DNA of 64,000 bases. It comes from Rhabdophis nuchalis. Its lineage: Eukaryota; Chordata; Lepidosauria; Squamata; Natricidae. Both the position numbers and the translations under genes were made by a program. The notes beneath the pieces were generated by a model. It searched no databases. It was not told the origin of the DNA and saw only the letters and a program-made list of their open reading frames with translations. The first letter of the stretch is position 1, and the number at the start of each line of letters is the position of its first letter. Below, in pieces: positions 22,417-34,355 of this stretch. The DNA lies in assembly GCA_039707465.1 (NCBI GenBank), contig CM077648.1:69087619-69151618 (forward strand). Reading direction: 5' to 3'.

Positions 22417-22622
22417 ATTGGTTATCACAGCCAGAATGGCTATTCCTTGCATGATAGGTTGCCATGCCCCTATATGTTGGGCTTTTTGGGAAACCATGCG
22501 TCTATACTGTGTGGTAATCTTCCAAGCATCCACATGAATTTCCAATAAATTGTTAATAAGGGCCAGAAGGGGTGCCAATGGGAATGATGTCACAAATAAT
22601 GTTACGAATCCAAATTGTATAA
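22417..22622 (-). CDS. ANO6: ANO6 exon: TM7-TM8 and start of TM9
   Basis: 206-bp exon after TTTCCAG with donor AAT|GTAAGT. It completes a Val codon, then [38 protein letters not shown], and ends [28 protein letters not shown] is an anoctamin hallmark; E and D in EIHVDA are the TM8 Ca2+ ligands. It is the last exon seen; the preceding intron is 13.7 kb and the following one must exceed 22.4 kb unless an exon was missed. Confidence 0.95.
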
Positions 22623-23116
22623 CTGGAAATAATAAATATATTATTATATTGTTGATGAAACAGTAGTGCTTTATCTGTTTTCAAATATTGTATCAGCCAA
22701 AATTGTAGCTACTCAAGAGCAGCCAAAATCCATCTGTTCCTAATAAAGGTGAACCAATTGAATCCAACAATCTGGTATGCTTATTTAGATACATTTATTA
22801 ACAATTTGTAACTATCAAGAATCAAGGCAACAATTAAAAGATTCTTATTGCTAATTTTAAAAAACGTTTTTGAGTTGAACTCAACTTTCAGTAATGAAAG
22901 TTCATGCAATACATTGCATTTCTGGCTAGCTTTAGGGATGGAGCTGCCTTTTATGGAATGTTCTGACATCTTTCCAGTCCAGCAAAAGTCCTAGATTCTT
23001 TTTATTAACCAGAATTGACTAGCAGAAGTCATCTATGTGCCACCAGCAGTTAAATTATATTGTTAATTAGGATGTTTTGTTTTAAAAAAAAATACTGCTG
23101 AAGTATTTTATTGCTA
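22623..23116. other. Intronic sequence without recognised feature
   Basis: AT-rich; includes the acceptor and pyrimidine tract of the ANO6 exon at its left end. Confidence 0.5.
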
Positions 23117-23118
23117 TA

Positions 23119-23618
23119 CAGTGGTACCTCGCTTCACGAACTTAATTCGTGAACTGACTCTGTTCGCGTTGCGAATTGGTCGTGATGCGAGGCACAATTT
23201 CCCATAGGGTTCAATGTAAATCCGATTAATCCGTTCCGACCTTGTTTTTTGGTCGTGAATCTTGAACGGACTCTGTTCACGTTGCGAATTGATCGTGAAG
23301 AGAGGCACAGTTTCCCATAGGGTTCAATGTAAATCCGGTTAATCCGTTCCGACCTTGTTTTTAAAATGTCCGCGGCTCCGGGTCGTGCAACGAGGCGGGG
23401 TTCGTGACTCCGAGCATTTTTACGAATTTTTCTGTTCGTGATGCGAGGGCGGAGTTGGTGCAGCGAGGCGGAATTCGTGCAGCGGAGCGTATTTTTACGA
23501 ACTTTTCCGTTCGTGCAGCGAGGCGGAGTTCGTGCAGCGGAGCACATTTTTTGGAAAATTTCTGGTCGTACTCCGAATTGGTCATGAAGAGAGGCGTTCG
23601 TGAAGCGAGGTACCACTG
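23119..23618. mobile_element. Mariner-like MITE, 500 bp (CAGTGGTACCTCG ends)
   Basis: Ends CAGTGGTACCTCGCTTCACG and CGTGAAGCGAGGTACCACTG are inverted; TA flanks both sides (23117-23118, 23619-23620). Interior repeats CCCATAGGGTTCAATGTAAA and TTCGTGCAGCGAGGCGGA. Same family as the 2.7-kb element at 59441-62128. Confidence 0.9.
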
Positions 23619-23779
23619 TATACTTCTCTCTTGCGAAACCAAAACATACAGGAGATATATACGACATGATGCATATCGTTCCAGGTTTATTCAATCATTT
23701 CCAGTATTTTATTCAATAAATTTCCAACATGTTATTCAATATTTCAACAAAAGAATATTTACATTATTAATGTGATGAT

Positions 23780-23850
23780 TGTCTGTCTGTCTGTCTGGTG
23801 TCTGTCTGTCTATCTGACTGTCTGTTTATCTATCTAACTATCATATATCT
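23780..23850. repeat. (GTCT)n-rich microsatellite
   Basis: Imperfect GTCT/ATCT repeats. Confidence 0.85.
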
Positions 23851-23869
23851 AGCTATCATTACATATACA

Positions 23870-24645
23870 GTGGATTCAGAAAGTATTCAGACCCCCTTCT
23901 CACTTTTGTCATTTTGTTATGCTACAACTTGATTGTATAATTGTTGAAATTCATTTTTTCATCTACACTCAGTATCCCATAATGACAAATTAAAAACAGA
24001 ATTTTAGAAACGTTTGTAAATTTATTAAAAAGAAAAAAAAACTGAAATGTTTGCAGTAACATTTGAAACATTAGTGCCTCCCATTTCTCGTTAGTTGCTG
24101 ATGCATTTCTATGCCTTGATTAGAGTCCATTTGTGGTAAATTAAATTGATTGGACATGATTTGGAAAGGCACACACCTTTCTATAGGAAGCCTCACAGTT
24201 GACAATGCATACTATAGCAGAGCAAAAGCCACAAAGTCAAAGGAACTGCCTGCAGAGTTCAGATAAAGGATTATTGCAAGACACAGGCTAAAATAATGGG
24301 GAAGGCTAAAATAAAATTTCTGCCGCGCAGAAAGTTTCCAAGAGCACACTGGCCTCCATAATTCTCAAATGGAAGAAGTTTGGCACAACCAGGACTCTTT
24401 CAAGAGCCGGTCACCCAGTTAAACAGAGCAATCAGGGGAGAAGGATCTTAGGAAGAAAGGTGACCAGGAACCCAATGATCACTCTGACTGAGCTCCATCT
24501 CGGTGTAGAGATGGGACAGAGTTCCAGAAGGACAACCATCACTGCATCATTCCACTGATCTGAGCTTTATGGCAGAGTGGCTAGACCAAAGCCTCTCCTC
24601 AGTGAAAAATACATGAAAGCCCGGCGTTTGCAAAAAAGCACCTTC
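23870..24645 (+). mobile_element. Tc1-like transposon, 5' part with transposase pseudogene
   Basis: Starts after TA with CAGTGGATTCAGAAAGTATT, the terminal repeat of a Tc1 family known from fish and other vertebrates. From about 24220 a broken transposase N-terminus is visible (KSKELPAEFR, RIIARH, later the GTTRT-type stretch as WHNQDSF in a shifted frame) with several stops. It ends around ATGAAAGCCCGGCGTTTGCA; the catalytic DDE half and 3' terminal repeat are missing. Confidence 0.8.
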
Positions 24646-25126
24646 CCATACCTGATCTTCCGGAGGCCCCATACTGGAACTCTCCCTCCCCTTGCCTGAC
24701 CCCCCTTCTCGCTCCCCCTGCCCGCCCTGTCGCCGCTTGCTTGTTCACTCACCCCACCTGTCCACACCATGCTTGCCCTGCCCACCCCCTTCCTTTGCCT
24801 GCTCAGCCAAGGCTCTGAGGCTGCAGGCAGTCAGGGAGGTGGATGGGGGAATGCTGCCCATCTGCCTGCTCCCTCCAGAAGCAACTGGGCAGGCCCTGGG
24901 ATGGTCAGTGACCCACATGCCACTGCCATGTGACCACTCTGTGGGCTCAGCACCTGCCCGGACATGGCTGCAGCTGGAAACAGGACATGAAGGAGAGGCC
25001 AAGGGAGAAGGCGGAGCCAGCCATGCCGATACAACTGGAGGTCTCCATGCAGAGACACCCCGGCTGAACTTTTGCCGTTCCATTGGTTCCATAGGAACCT
25101 AAACTGTCCTGGAGGGACGGCGATGA
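24646..25126. other. GC-rich unassigned stretch
   Basis: CT/GC-rich with overlapping open frames on both strands, none with a recognisable domain. Could be 5' sequence of the retroposon that follows. Confidence 0.35.
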
Positions 25127-26587
25127 GGAAGCTAGCCTCGCTGGTCACAGGGGTATCGCAAAACCCTTGTTTGACATGAGGGAAAAGCCTCTGAAGGACC
25201 ACAAACAGGCAGCCCCCCCATGGGCGGATAAGACATTGGGAAAACTCCGAAATGAAAGGAACAGTCTGAAAGAGAAAGTGCTACACCGGGAAGGTATTCT
25301 ATTTTTTATTTTTTGAAACACTTTGCTAAAGAAACTTTTTAATTTTGAAATAAGCAGCGGAGTTAATCTAATAAGTTTGAACTGAGAGGTTTCTTTTTTT
25401 AAATACTTTTTTTCTGAAATGGCAGATTGAAACATTAGAGTAAGGCTACTTTTGTTTCCATTAAAACAGATTGGATTATTTCTGGCTTCCTTTTTTCTCT
25501 TCTTTCTATTTTTTTCTACCTGAAATCTTTAATTTGGGACTATTTCTATATATTATTTCGGAACATTTATTGGGCACTCCTGAAACTAAATAAGAACTAC
25601 TTTTTATTTTTATTTTTTATTTTTTCCTCAACAACAGAGGAAAGGACATATTAGAAAGTGAAAAGTGAAACCTTGTTACATTGCTTTGTTATACTCTTCT
25701 TGCCTCTGAAGGTCACTGGTTGAATTTCATGGAAGTAGATGTAAGCATGAGTTGTTTACAATAGTTGCCTTCTGATAAGTGCAAATATCAAAGCACAACA
25801 TTAAAGACAGAACAGACCAGTGACCAGGAAACAGTGAGATTTAAACTTCATCACTTTTTGGATTTGTCAACATGACTTTATACTAAGAAGAGGATATCTC
25901 AGAAAGCCAGAATGTTCTGGCTGAAATCCTAAACCTACTGAAAAAAGTAATAATAGAATGAATAACACATTGGACAAAATGTTGTGTACTTTATCAAGTT
26001 ATGGGTGATTGAAGACCTCAAAAATCAAAGAGAAAGAAGAGAAAGATGAAGATAATGAGATACTGATCTTAGTTGAAGAAAATGATAAGGATGTCAATCA
26101 ACCAAATGTGGGAGAAAACATAGAGAAAGGAATAACCAAAACAGAATTTGAGGAATCTGGGACCCAGTTTGGTGGTTAAGGAGAAGAAAAGGGAAAAGAA
26201 GAATCAAAGATGGATGAAAGAGCAGAAACCTCTCCAGGAATACGTCTAACATCTAAAAACAAACAACACGTAAGGATAGGAACTGGGCACTTGACAGTTA
26301 TATTGGACAATAAAGTGCAAAAAGAAGGTTATGAAAGACCTGGGAAGGAAAATAAAAAGAGATGGGGACCACAAATGTCAAAAGAGTTCAATTTGCTACT
26401 GGATGGACACTGGTTGATAAGGAAAATTGTTATCCTTTGATGATTAATAATTAGTTAGATTGTGTTTAGAATACCATCGAAGGATTATTAGTTAATCAAT
26501 AGTCTACAAGAAGAGTAACTTACAATAATGGCTATAGCTAATGATATATATCTATGTATCTATTGGTAGAAACTCACGAATATGAGA
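25127..26587 (+). repeat. AT-rich retroposon remnant, left part (L1-like?)
   Basis: Lys/Glu-rich broken reading frames (26210-26440) and AT-rich non-coding sequence. Its end (GATGATTAATAATTAGTTAG) resembles sequence at 34465 beyond Gypsy B. L1 affinity is a guess from composition. Confidence 0.4.
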
Positions 26588-26969
26588 TGTCAGCCTCTGC
26601 TTTTTGCTCGCTTCGGCTGTCATTTTGTAACGGGGGGAGGGGGTTGGGCTGTCTGGATACTAAGTGAGCTGGAGGGAGATGTGGCCTCAGTCTGTTATCA
26701 CCTAAGCTAATGGTCTTGCATTCCACTGTGATGATGCTCCTGAGCAGGAAGTGCACCTGATGTCGTGACCGGCTCCGCATTGGACAATATACTGGGGTCA
26801 AGGGACTAAGGGCTGGGTTATGCTTTGATACATATGTTACGCGCCTAAATGTTTCATTCCTTGCTTGACTTTCGCTGCAGTCTTATCATATTCAGTAAAA
26901 GTAACCTTAAACTTCCCAAATGAGCTTAAGCGTGGTCTTTCCTGATTTATGATGGAAGCAGGTCTGACA
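26588..26969 (+). mobile_element. Gypsy B 5' LTR, 382 bp
   Basis: Begins TGTCAGCCTCTG and ends GGTCTGACA. Same length as the 3' LTR at 33974-34355 and closely similar. Preceded by the 5-bp target duplication TGAGA (26583-26587). Confidence 0.95.
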
Positions 26970-27022
26970 AAAAACAAGGAATCAGATTACACTCATCTCT
27001 GAGCTAAAAACTTCAGCAGTGA

Positions 27023-28208
27023 GTGAGAAAAAACAAAAAAAAACCTAAACGTCAAAGAATGTTGGACGCTGGGAAAGAAGAACTACTGGGAGCAACTGCA
27101 CCCGATACAGCCTCCGCTCCTAGTCCGGACATCCAGAAACCAGATACCAAAGATCCCAGGTCAGTCATTGAACTCTTAACGGATATTAGCCTGGGTGGTG
27201 AAACTGAAGATAAATCAGTTTGTCACCGATGGTCCGAGGGAGTGGGCAGAAAAGGAATGTTTGAAGAAACCCCTTGGGGAGTAAATACTAGATGCAGACG
27301 GGCCCCTCCCCCCTCTTCTGGGAAGTGCCAGAGGATGAATTTCTTCTAAGACAGCGAGCGCAGAAGCTAATTGCAGAAGCTGATGAGCTGAAACGCAGCA
27401 GAGAAAACAAGGGAAAAGGGACTCTCGACCCTTGGGATTGGTTATTACCAAGGTGGGAGGAGGAAAAACCCCAAATTGGAGGGAACCCTACCCAGAAAGA
27501 TGAGCATACACAGCGTCCAGCATCAGCAAGGCCAGTTCCCCCCCCCCATGCTGAAGGAGGGAGGCAAGTCCTAGAAGGGAAGCAAGCCCCCCAGCCCGCA
27601 GAATGGCTACTGTCCCTCCATTGGGAGTGAAATTTGGTGGTGATGCTAAGGAATTAGGATTTTTCCTACTGCATGTCAGCAATTTTGTGAGGCAAGCTGC
27701 ACTTGATTTGCCAGATGACGAAGCGAAAAATTAGAGTTGTTTGTCTGGCACTGGAGGGCAAAGCTTCAGATTCGATTGTAGCTCTGCACAATGATAACTC
27801 CCCTCTGATGAGAAATTTCGACAGATTTATGTTCGCCCTGAGAAGGCGTTTCGAGGACCCCCACATAGAACATAAAGCCCGCCTAGAAATGAAGACATTA
27901 CGTCAGGGAAATCAGCCAGTCCAAGAATATTCTCAACGCTTTCGTGAATTATCTGTTTACATGAGAGGTTGGAGTGAGAAGCTCTTATCGACAGTTGCAC
28001 TGAGGGCTTGCATCCTGATCTATATCAGAGCTGTATCAACAGACGAAACCCACATACCCTCGAGGGTTGGTATGATTTATCTGCTGACGTGGAGATCGAT
28101 TTAATCAGAAAAGCCAATATTCATTCAGTGGAAAGAGAAGTTAAAGCACCCCCATTTGCTATACCATGTCGTGATAGCCCAAGGGAAGGGAGGGGAGGAC
28201 CCTCCAAC
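27023..28208 (+). pseudogene. Gypsy B gag, capsid region, frame-disrupted
   Basis: First frame 27023-27349 is Lys/Asp-rich; the capsid-like part is at 27703-28104 (FDRFMFALRRRFEDPHIEHK, QEYSQRFRELSVYM), a typical retrotransposon gag block. Frames shift at about 27345, 27630 and 28010. Gag is cut at 28209 by the L1; the zinc knuckle CFKCGKEGHWA is at 30225-30260 on the other side, in frame with the interrupted codons. Confidence 0.8.
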
Positions 28209-28218
28209 AAACAACGCG

Positions 28219-30206
28219 GTAGACTTCCTGTTCCTGTTCCCGGCGGCGACGGACGAACCTTGGGGTTCGTCCGCCGTTTTGTTCTTTTTTCTGCCCCTAA
28301 CGGGGGTGGCACCCCCTTTTTTGGGGGTCCCTCCGTAAAACTGGTTTGCCTGGGCTGGTTTATCCTGGCAGCGGCTGGGAAACGGCCCTTGTCTTCGGTT
28401 TAGGCGAAGGAAGACATGCTGCGGGGGGGTTCCCCTTCGCCAATGGAGGACGGTAACGATCAGCGAATTTAAAAAGAACTGAGCATGCGGGTCGGAAGGC
28501 TCCCTGGGGCTTTGGCAGCGAGGTGAAGAGTGAGTGATTTACAACATTATTTATGCTGGCAGCCTGGATTGAAAGAACGTAGAGGGGGGTGTTTGTTGGT
28601 TAAACCCCCCCTCGGATTTAAAGCGGCGTTCCGAAATGGCTCCTCGTTGCGACGAAGCGGATACTTTGTTTCCGGACTGCATTGAAATAAGTGAAAGTGA
28701 TCTGCGGCTTATTTTCTTACAATGTATCTAAGTCCGGCTGGCTTGATAGAATTTTTCTTGGGTTATTTTCTCCTCCTGGCTCTCAGACGGGGCGGTGGAG
28801 GATGGTTCCCTTTGTTCCTGAATGACTATTTTTACCTTTGGAAAATTACCAACATCTCTTCGTGAAATGGACTCTCTCTCTCTACTAATGAAGAAATTTC
28901 TGGATTAATTGATTCCTTCCCTGAGTGCCTTCTTTGCTAAAAAATGTTGACTGTGAAAAGTGTTTCTCTGCTGGGTCTTGAATTCTTTTACAACTTTCAC
29001 TTGACCTGTTTTGCTCCTGATTTGCCTCAACGGCCCCACCCAAAAAACGCCATCTTAGTGACACTGACTTTAACAGTTTACCATGGCATCAAAATCAGAA
29101 TTGGCAGGATTGGAACAAAGAATGTCATCTTTGGAATCAGTGTTACAAGTTTTGGTGCAGGAAATTAAAGCTTTGAGAGCTGATAATAAAAGTTTTAAGG
29201 AGGACCTTCTGGAAACACGGAAGCAAGTGCTGGAGAATTCACAGAAGACTGAGGATCTGGAAGGGGGGCTGGCTGGGGCAAAGGGAGAACTTAAAAATGT
29301 CAACATTGAAATTGCAGATTTGTCTGGTCATATGTCTAGGATGGATTTTGAAAGGATGTCATATTTTTTAAGATTTCAGAATGTTTCTGAAGAATCTGGT
29401 GAATACCTTCCTGATCTCATGAGTACAATTTTAGCAGACTATTTACAGAAACCTAAAGATGAGATCAGGGGGGATATTGACCTAGTCTATAGAATAAATT
29501 CAGCATATGTCAGGATAAATGAAGTACCCAGAGAGATACATATTAAATTTGTTAGAAGGTCAACCAGAGAGGGAATTTTGAAGGCGCAGAGAGGGGGGCC
29601 GTTAATTTATCAACAAAAGGAAGTCACCATCTTGAAGCAGATCCCAAAAAAGATTAGGGAGGTGAGAAGGAGGTATTCCTTCTTATCCAGAAAATTGTTT
29701 GACCACGGGATCTGGTTTAAGTGGGTGATGCCGGAAGGGATGTTGGTGTTCTGGGATGAAGGAAGAGTAAGGATTAAAACAGTTGCTGAAGCGGAAGCCT
29801 TTCTTAAAAAACATTCCTCTATCCTGGGGGAAGATCTAGGGGGGACGGAGGGGGCCACGGCCCCGCCCGCTGGGGGCCAGGGAGGAGAAAAAGAAGATAC
29901 AATTGCCAAGAGACTTAGATCGAAAAAATAACTTTGCTTTTTTTTTATTACTATTAATATTGCTTAACTTTTTGCCTGGATGTTTGTACACGACTGCTAC
30001 CATAGAATGGAGAATTTAGGAATCTTGTACTTATTTTCACCTTGTAGTACTTTTGGAAAAATGTTCTTTTAATGTTTTATTATGAAGCCCTAGAAGGGCC
30101 AATGATCCCGACGCGAAAGTTCTTAATATGTTTCTGTATCCCTTACCCTACCCTTTTCGAAAATTGTAAAAACCAATAAAACTTTTTCAATATAAAAAAA
30201 ACAAAA
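28219..30206 (+). mobile_element. L1 with ORF1 only (HAL1-like), inserted in Gypsy B gag
   Basis: Flanked by the duplication AAACAACGCG (28209-28218 and 30207-30216). It has a GC-rich 5' UTR of about 860 bp, an intact ORF1, then a 3' UTR of only about 260 bp ending ACCAATAAAACTTTTTCAAT and poly-A. There is no ORF2 sequence at all. L1 3' ends are recognised by L1 ORF2 protein, so this could move in trans; an internal deletion of a normal L1 is the alternative. Confidence 0.88.
29083..29931 (+). CDS. L1 ORF1 protein (RNA-binding), 282 aa, intact
   Basis: Encodes the L1 nucleic-acid chaperone that coats L1 RNA as trimers in cytoplasmic particles. Residues ~5-90 form a heptad-rich coiled coil (LEQRMSSLESVLQVLVQEIK; later ADLSGHMSRMD). 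Residues ~90-180 fit the RRM-like domain (YFLRFQNVSEESGEYLPDLM, DLVYRINSAYVR, PREIHIKFVRRSTREGIL). The C-terminal domain follows (RRYSFLSRKLFDHGIWFKW). The tail is glycine/acidic. ATG 29083 sits in CCATGGC, a good Kozak context. No stop or frameshift, in contrast to the surrounding Gypsy B. Confidence 0.88.
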   Translation: MASKSELAGLEQRMSSLESVLQVLVQEIKALRADNKSFKEDLLETRKQVLENSQKTEDLEGGLAGAKGELKNVNIEIADLSGHMSRMDFERMSYFLRFQNVSEESGEYLPDLMSTILADYLQKPKDEIRGDIDLVYRINSAYVRINEVPREIHIKFVRRSTREGILKAQRGGPLIYQQKEVTILKQIPKKIREVRRRYSFLSRKLFDHGIWFKWVMPEGMLVFWDEGRVRIKTVAEAEAFLKKHSSILGEDLGGTEGATAPPAGGQGGEKEDTIAKRLRSKK

Positions 30207-30216
30207 AAACAACGCG

Positions 30217-30902
30217 ATACTGCTTGCTTCAAGTGTGGAAAGGAGGGGCATTGGGCTAATGCTTTCAGAATGAGATCGAAGCCCCGCCCCAAGCCACCCT
30301 CTGAGATAAATAAAGGCACCAGAAAAACTGGTCCACGTACCAGACCAGCGATGTCGGGGATGGAGCCACTGGACCTTACTACCAACTATTACGAACCAGG
30401 GCAGGATCCGAATGACTGGGAGAAGGAGGCCGGGTCTGATGAGGAAACGGACAGGCAATGGGTGAGTTCCCGGTCGGGCACCATGACTATTCCCCTTAAG
30501 CTAAAAATGCCCTCTAGTGGACATTTCTCAGAATTACTAGCCCTTTTGGATTCTGGATGTTCACGATGCCTTATAAGCCAAGACCTAGTACAACAACTAG
30601 GAATTCGCTTTAAAACTTTAAAAGTTCCGATCGCATTTTGTCAAATGGATGGATCGGCCGCGGGGGGAGGTCCAGCACAATTTGTTACAGAACCAATTGA
30701 GTTGGTGGTTGGCGATCACCATAGGGAAACCATTTATTTCATTGTTGCTCCCATTGCAGACAACCCAATTATTTTGGGATTAACGTGGTTGCGGAAATGG
30801 AACCCTGTCATAGATTGGAAAGAGGGTTGGATACGTATCCCCCTAAGTATGCCCCCCACCCCTAGGTGTGGACCCTGCTCCGGTGCCCCCCAAACCCAAT
30901 GA
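30217..30902 (+). pseudogene. Gypsy B nucleocapsid knuckle and protease
   Basis: Starts with CFKCGKEGHWA (CCHC with final Cys replaced by Phe: NAF). The frame 30270-30902 then contains the retropepsin active site LLALLDSGCSRCLIS and ends with IILGLTWLRKWNPVIDW, the usual protease C-terminal block. The DSG triad is kept. Pol continues in another frame at 30868. Confidence 0.85.
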
Positions 30903-33859
30903 AAGCGTGTCGACTGACCAAGTGGCAACCGTTTTGGAACAGATACCAGGGGAAGAAAAGATCCCTAAAGAATATTGGGATTTGAAAGACGTTTTTAGCG
31001 AAAAATCTTCTGACAAGCTTCCACCCCACCGCTCCACAGACTGCACCATTGATTTCCTCCCAGGGGTGCAACTACCTAAAGCACGCTTTTATTCCATGAC
31101 ACCAGGGGAAATGGTGGAATTGCGCAAGTTCATTGACAAAAATTTGGCAAGAGGTTTTATGAACCTGCTAGACCTCGAGTGGCGGCTCCTGTTATGTTCA
31201 GAGAAAAGAAAGACGGCCAACTCCGCCTAGTGGTGGATTACAGGAACTTAAACACGATCTGCGCTGAAAATGTCTACCCCCTCCCCCTCATGAAAGACAT
31301 GCTCGCCCATCTGGCGAGAGGTAAGATTTTTACAAAACTGGATCTCAGAGAAGCTTATTATAGGATTAGGATTAAAGAAGGGGATGAGTGGAAAACTGCT
31401 TTTAATTGCCCGTTAGGTTGTTTTCAATTTAAAGTTCTGCCGTTTGGCCTACAAGGGGCACCAGCGGTTTTCATGCAACTGATAAATAAATTCTTACATC
31501 AGCACCTGTACAAAGGCGTTGATGATATATATCTTGATGATATCCTTATTTACACGGAAACAAGTGAACAACATGTGAAGCTTGTCCGTTCTGTTTTGCG
31601 CAAACTGAGGGCAGCGAAACTATACGCTAAACTTTCAAAGCGTGACTTTCATCAAAGCAAGATCGACTATCTCGGATATCAGATTTCGTCAGGGGGTATT
31701 GAGATGAATCCTGCTAAAGTAAAAGCAGTGACTGAGTGGGCCCCACCTCGCACCCGTAAACAATTGCAAAGTTTCTTGGGTTTTGCAAACTTTTACTGCC
31801 AATTTATCCCCTCTTTTGCAAGTATTGCTCTACCAATTACGAACTTACTAAAAACAAAGGGTGAAGAAAAACCACGACCAAGTAGACCCCTGAACTGGTC
31901 TATGGAATGCCAAGCGGCGTTCGAAAAACTTAAATGCTTGTTTGCAGCGGAGCCTATTTTAAAACACCCTGACATGGATGCGCCTTTTGTCGTACAGGCA
32001 GACGTCAGCGATGTGGCGGTTGGAGCTGTTCTACTAAAATACAACTCCAACGGGGAGTTACAACCTTGCGCTTATACCTCTCGTAAGCTCTCCGATACTG
32101 AAAGAAGATGGGCTATTTGGGAAAAGGAAGCTTTTGCAGTTCGTTGGGTCCTTATGACTTGGCGACATTTCTTGGAGGGAGCTTCTCACCCGTTCGAAGT
32201 ATGGACTGATCATAAGAACTTGGAATCTCTACGGACACCTCGCAAACTTTCTCCTAAACAAGTCCGTTTGTCTCAATATTTCAGTCGATTTAATTTTTCC
32301 ATGAAATATATTCCTGGGGGACGAAACTTTATGGCGGACGCCTTATCACGCCTTCCTCAATACAACAGCTCTAAACTTACTGTTATCCAGCCTGTTATTC
32401 TGGTGTGTAACTTAACTGCTCGGGTGACCACTCGCAACCATTCAACTCTGCAGACCGAAAGCCCACTCGAATTGATCTCTAGAATTAAGGAAGAACTTCA
32501 GGCTGATGATTGGTTTGCTGCACATTGTGAAGACTGTACATTGCGGGATGACTTACCTTGGGTGGGTTCTAAACTTAAGTCCCAGCTAAGCTCCGTACTT
32601 TTGTGCTCCAGAGGGCACATGATTCTCGTTTGGCTGGTCATTTTGAGTTTGTAAAGACCCTACAATTACTTAAGCGTCAATTCTGGTGGCCTTGTATGAA
32701 GAAAGATGTTGAGTCTTACATTGCTAGTTGCCCAGTTTGTGCTGCATGTAAATGCCCCCCTGGCAAACCTCAAGGTCTCCTCCAATCTGTAGCATGGCCG
32801 GAGTCTCCTTGGAAGGAGATATCTATGGACTTCATTGTGGATCTTCCAAATAGCCATGGTTTCACTGTCATATGGGTAGTTACTGATCTATTTTTGAAAC
32901 AAGTTCATTTTGTTCCCTGCTCAGGAATCCCATCGGCTAAGGCCTTAGCAAAATTGTTCCTGAATCACATTTATCGACTACACGGAGTTCCTCGACGTAT
33001 TATTTCTGATAGAGGAGTTCAGTTCACTTCTCGGTTTTGGAAGGAGTTTTTGAAGATGATTGGCTCCTCCCAAGGTTTAAGCTCCTCCCACCATCCTCAG
33101 ACAAATGGAGCTTGTGAGAGGGCTAATTCCGTTTTGGAGCAATATCTGTGATATTTCATTAATTACCAACAAGATGATTGGGCCGACCTGTTAATCCATG
33201 CTGAGGTGGCGTATAACAATTCCGTTCATAGCAGCACCGGTATGACTCCCTTCAAAGTGATTTATGGCCAAGATTTTATGCCTATTCCCGAGTTGCCTCA
33301 CGAGTCTCCTACCGTTCTCTCACTCTTGGATTGGAGTAGTAAGATGGCGTCATTTTGGCCTGTGGCACGGAAGACGCTGGATGATGCTCACCAATCTCAT
33401 AAATTGTATGCTGATAAAAAACGAGTTGCCCCGCCAGATTATAAAGTTGGTGACCGTGTGTACCTTTCTACCAGATTTTTGGAGAGCCCTCAAAAATGTA
33501 AAAAACTGGGCCCGAAATTTGTTGGGCCTTTCCCCATTGTTAAGATCATCAGTTCCGTGTCAGTCAAACTGGATTTGCCAAAAACCTATCGTCGGCTTTA
33601 CCCGATTTTCCATGTCCATCTATTGAAACCTGAACACACATCTTATCTTCGTCGACCGCAATCTGATCCCCCACCACCATTGTTAGTAGCTGGTGAACCC
33701 CATTACGAAGTACGGGACATTTTAGACTCTAGAGTCTGGAGAAATAAAGTGCAATACCTAGTGTCTTGGAAAGATTTCCCTCCCTCCCATACCAAGTGGG
33801 TGGATAAATGCCCTAAGATACTGAAGAAGTTTTATGCAAAATATCCTGACAAACCTTAA
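30868..33859 (+). pseudogene. Gypsy B pol: RT, RNase H, integrase, chromodomain
   Basis: Four overlapping frames (30868-31230, 31179-32654, 32603-33151, 33206-33859). RT: FTKLDLREAYYRIRIKEGDE, LPFGLQGAPAVF, and the catalytic block as YLDDILIYTE. RNase H: VQADVSDVAVGAVLL, EVWTDHKNLE. Integrase: H-H and CPVCAACK zinc motif, MDFIVDLP and DRGVQFTSRFW (two Asp), HHPQTNGACERAN (Glu). A stop (TGA) at about 33149 interrupts after VLEQYL. The C-terminus HYEVRDILDSRVWRNKVQYL and SWKDFPPSHTKWV is a chromodomain, which guides integration to marked chromatin in chromoviruses. It needs frame corrections to be read through. Confidence 0.92.
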
Positions 33860-33973
33860 CCACTGTTGTTCCTTTGTGTCTCTGTTTTGTGTTTGTCTCT
33901 GTCCCTCTCGGTGTTTTTGTATTGTTTGTGTTTTATTGCAGGACTGACATCGCTTTTCTGGAGGAGGGCCGGA

Positions 33974-34355
33974 TGTCAGCCTCCGCTTTTTGCTCGCTTC
34001 GACTGTCATATTGTAACAGGTGTGTGTGTTTGTGTTGCTAGGTTACGAGTGTGCAGAAGAGAGGGGTGTGGCCACGGACTGTTATCACCTCAGCTAACGG
34101 TCTGCATTCCATTCTGATGATGACCCTGGGCAGGACTTACACCTGATGTCGTGAACGGCTGTGCATTGGACAATATGCTGGGGTCAAGAGGCAAAGGGTG
34201 GGGTTATGCTTTGATACGTGTGTTGCGCGCCTAAATGTTTCATTCCTTGCTTGACTTTCGCTGCAGTCTTATCATATTCAGTAAAAGTAACCTTAAACTT
34301 CCCAAATGAGCTTAAGCGTGGTCTTTCCTGATTTATGATGGAAGCAGGTCTGACA
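33974..34355 (+). mobile_element. Gypsy B 3' LTR, 382 bp
   Basis: TGTCAGCCTCCG to GGTCTGACA, aligned end to end with the 5' LTR; followed by TGAGA (34356-34360). Confidence 0.95.

Larger units (their letters stand above)
26588..34355 (+). mobile_element. Gypsy B: near-complete Ty3/Gypsy chromovirus
   Basis: LTR-gag-pol-LTR with TGAGA duplicated at 26583-26587 and 34356-34360. Order: gag, CCHC knuckle, protease, RT, RNase H, integrase, chromodomain, which is the chromovirus (Sushi-like) layout. A 2-kb L1 is inserted in gag. Polypurine GGAGGAGGGCCGGA precedes the 3' LTR. Several frameshifts and a stop make it non-coding now. It is inserted in an older AT-rich retroposon remnant within the ANO6 intron between the exons at 36280 and 22622. 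Confidence 0.92.

Noticed and set aside
24692..25102. 136-codon GC-rich plus frame
   Set aside because: Opposite strand is equally open, no domain, composition of low-complexity GC sequence.
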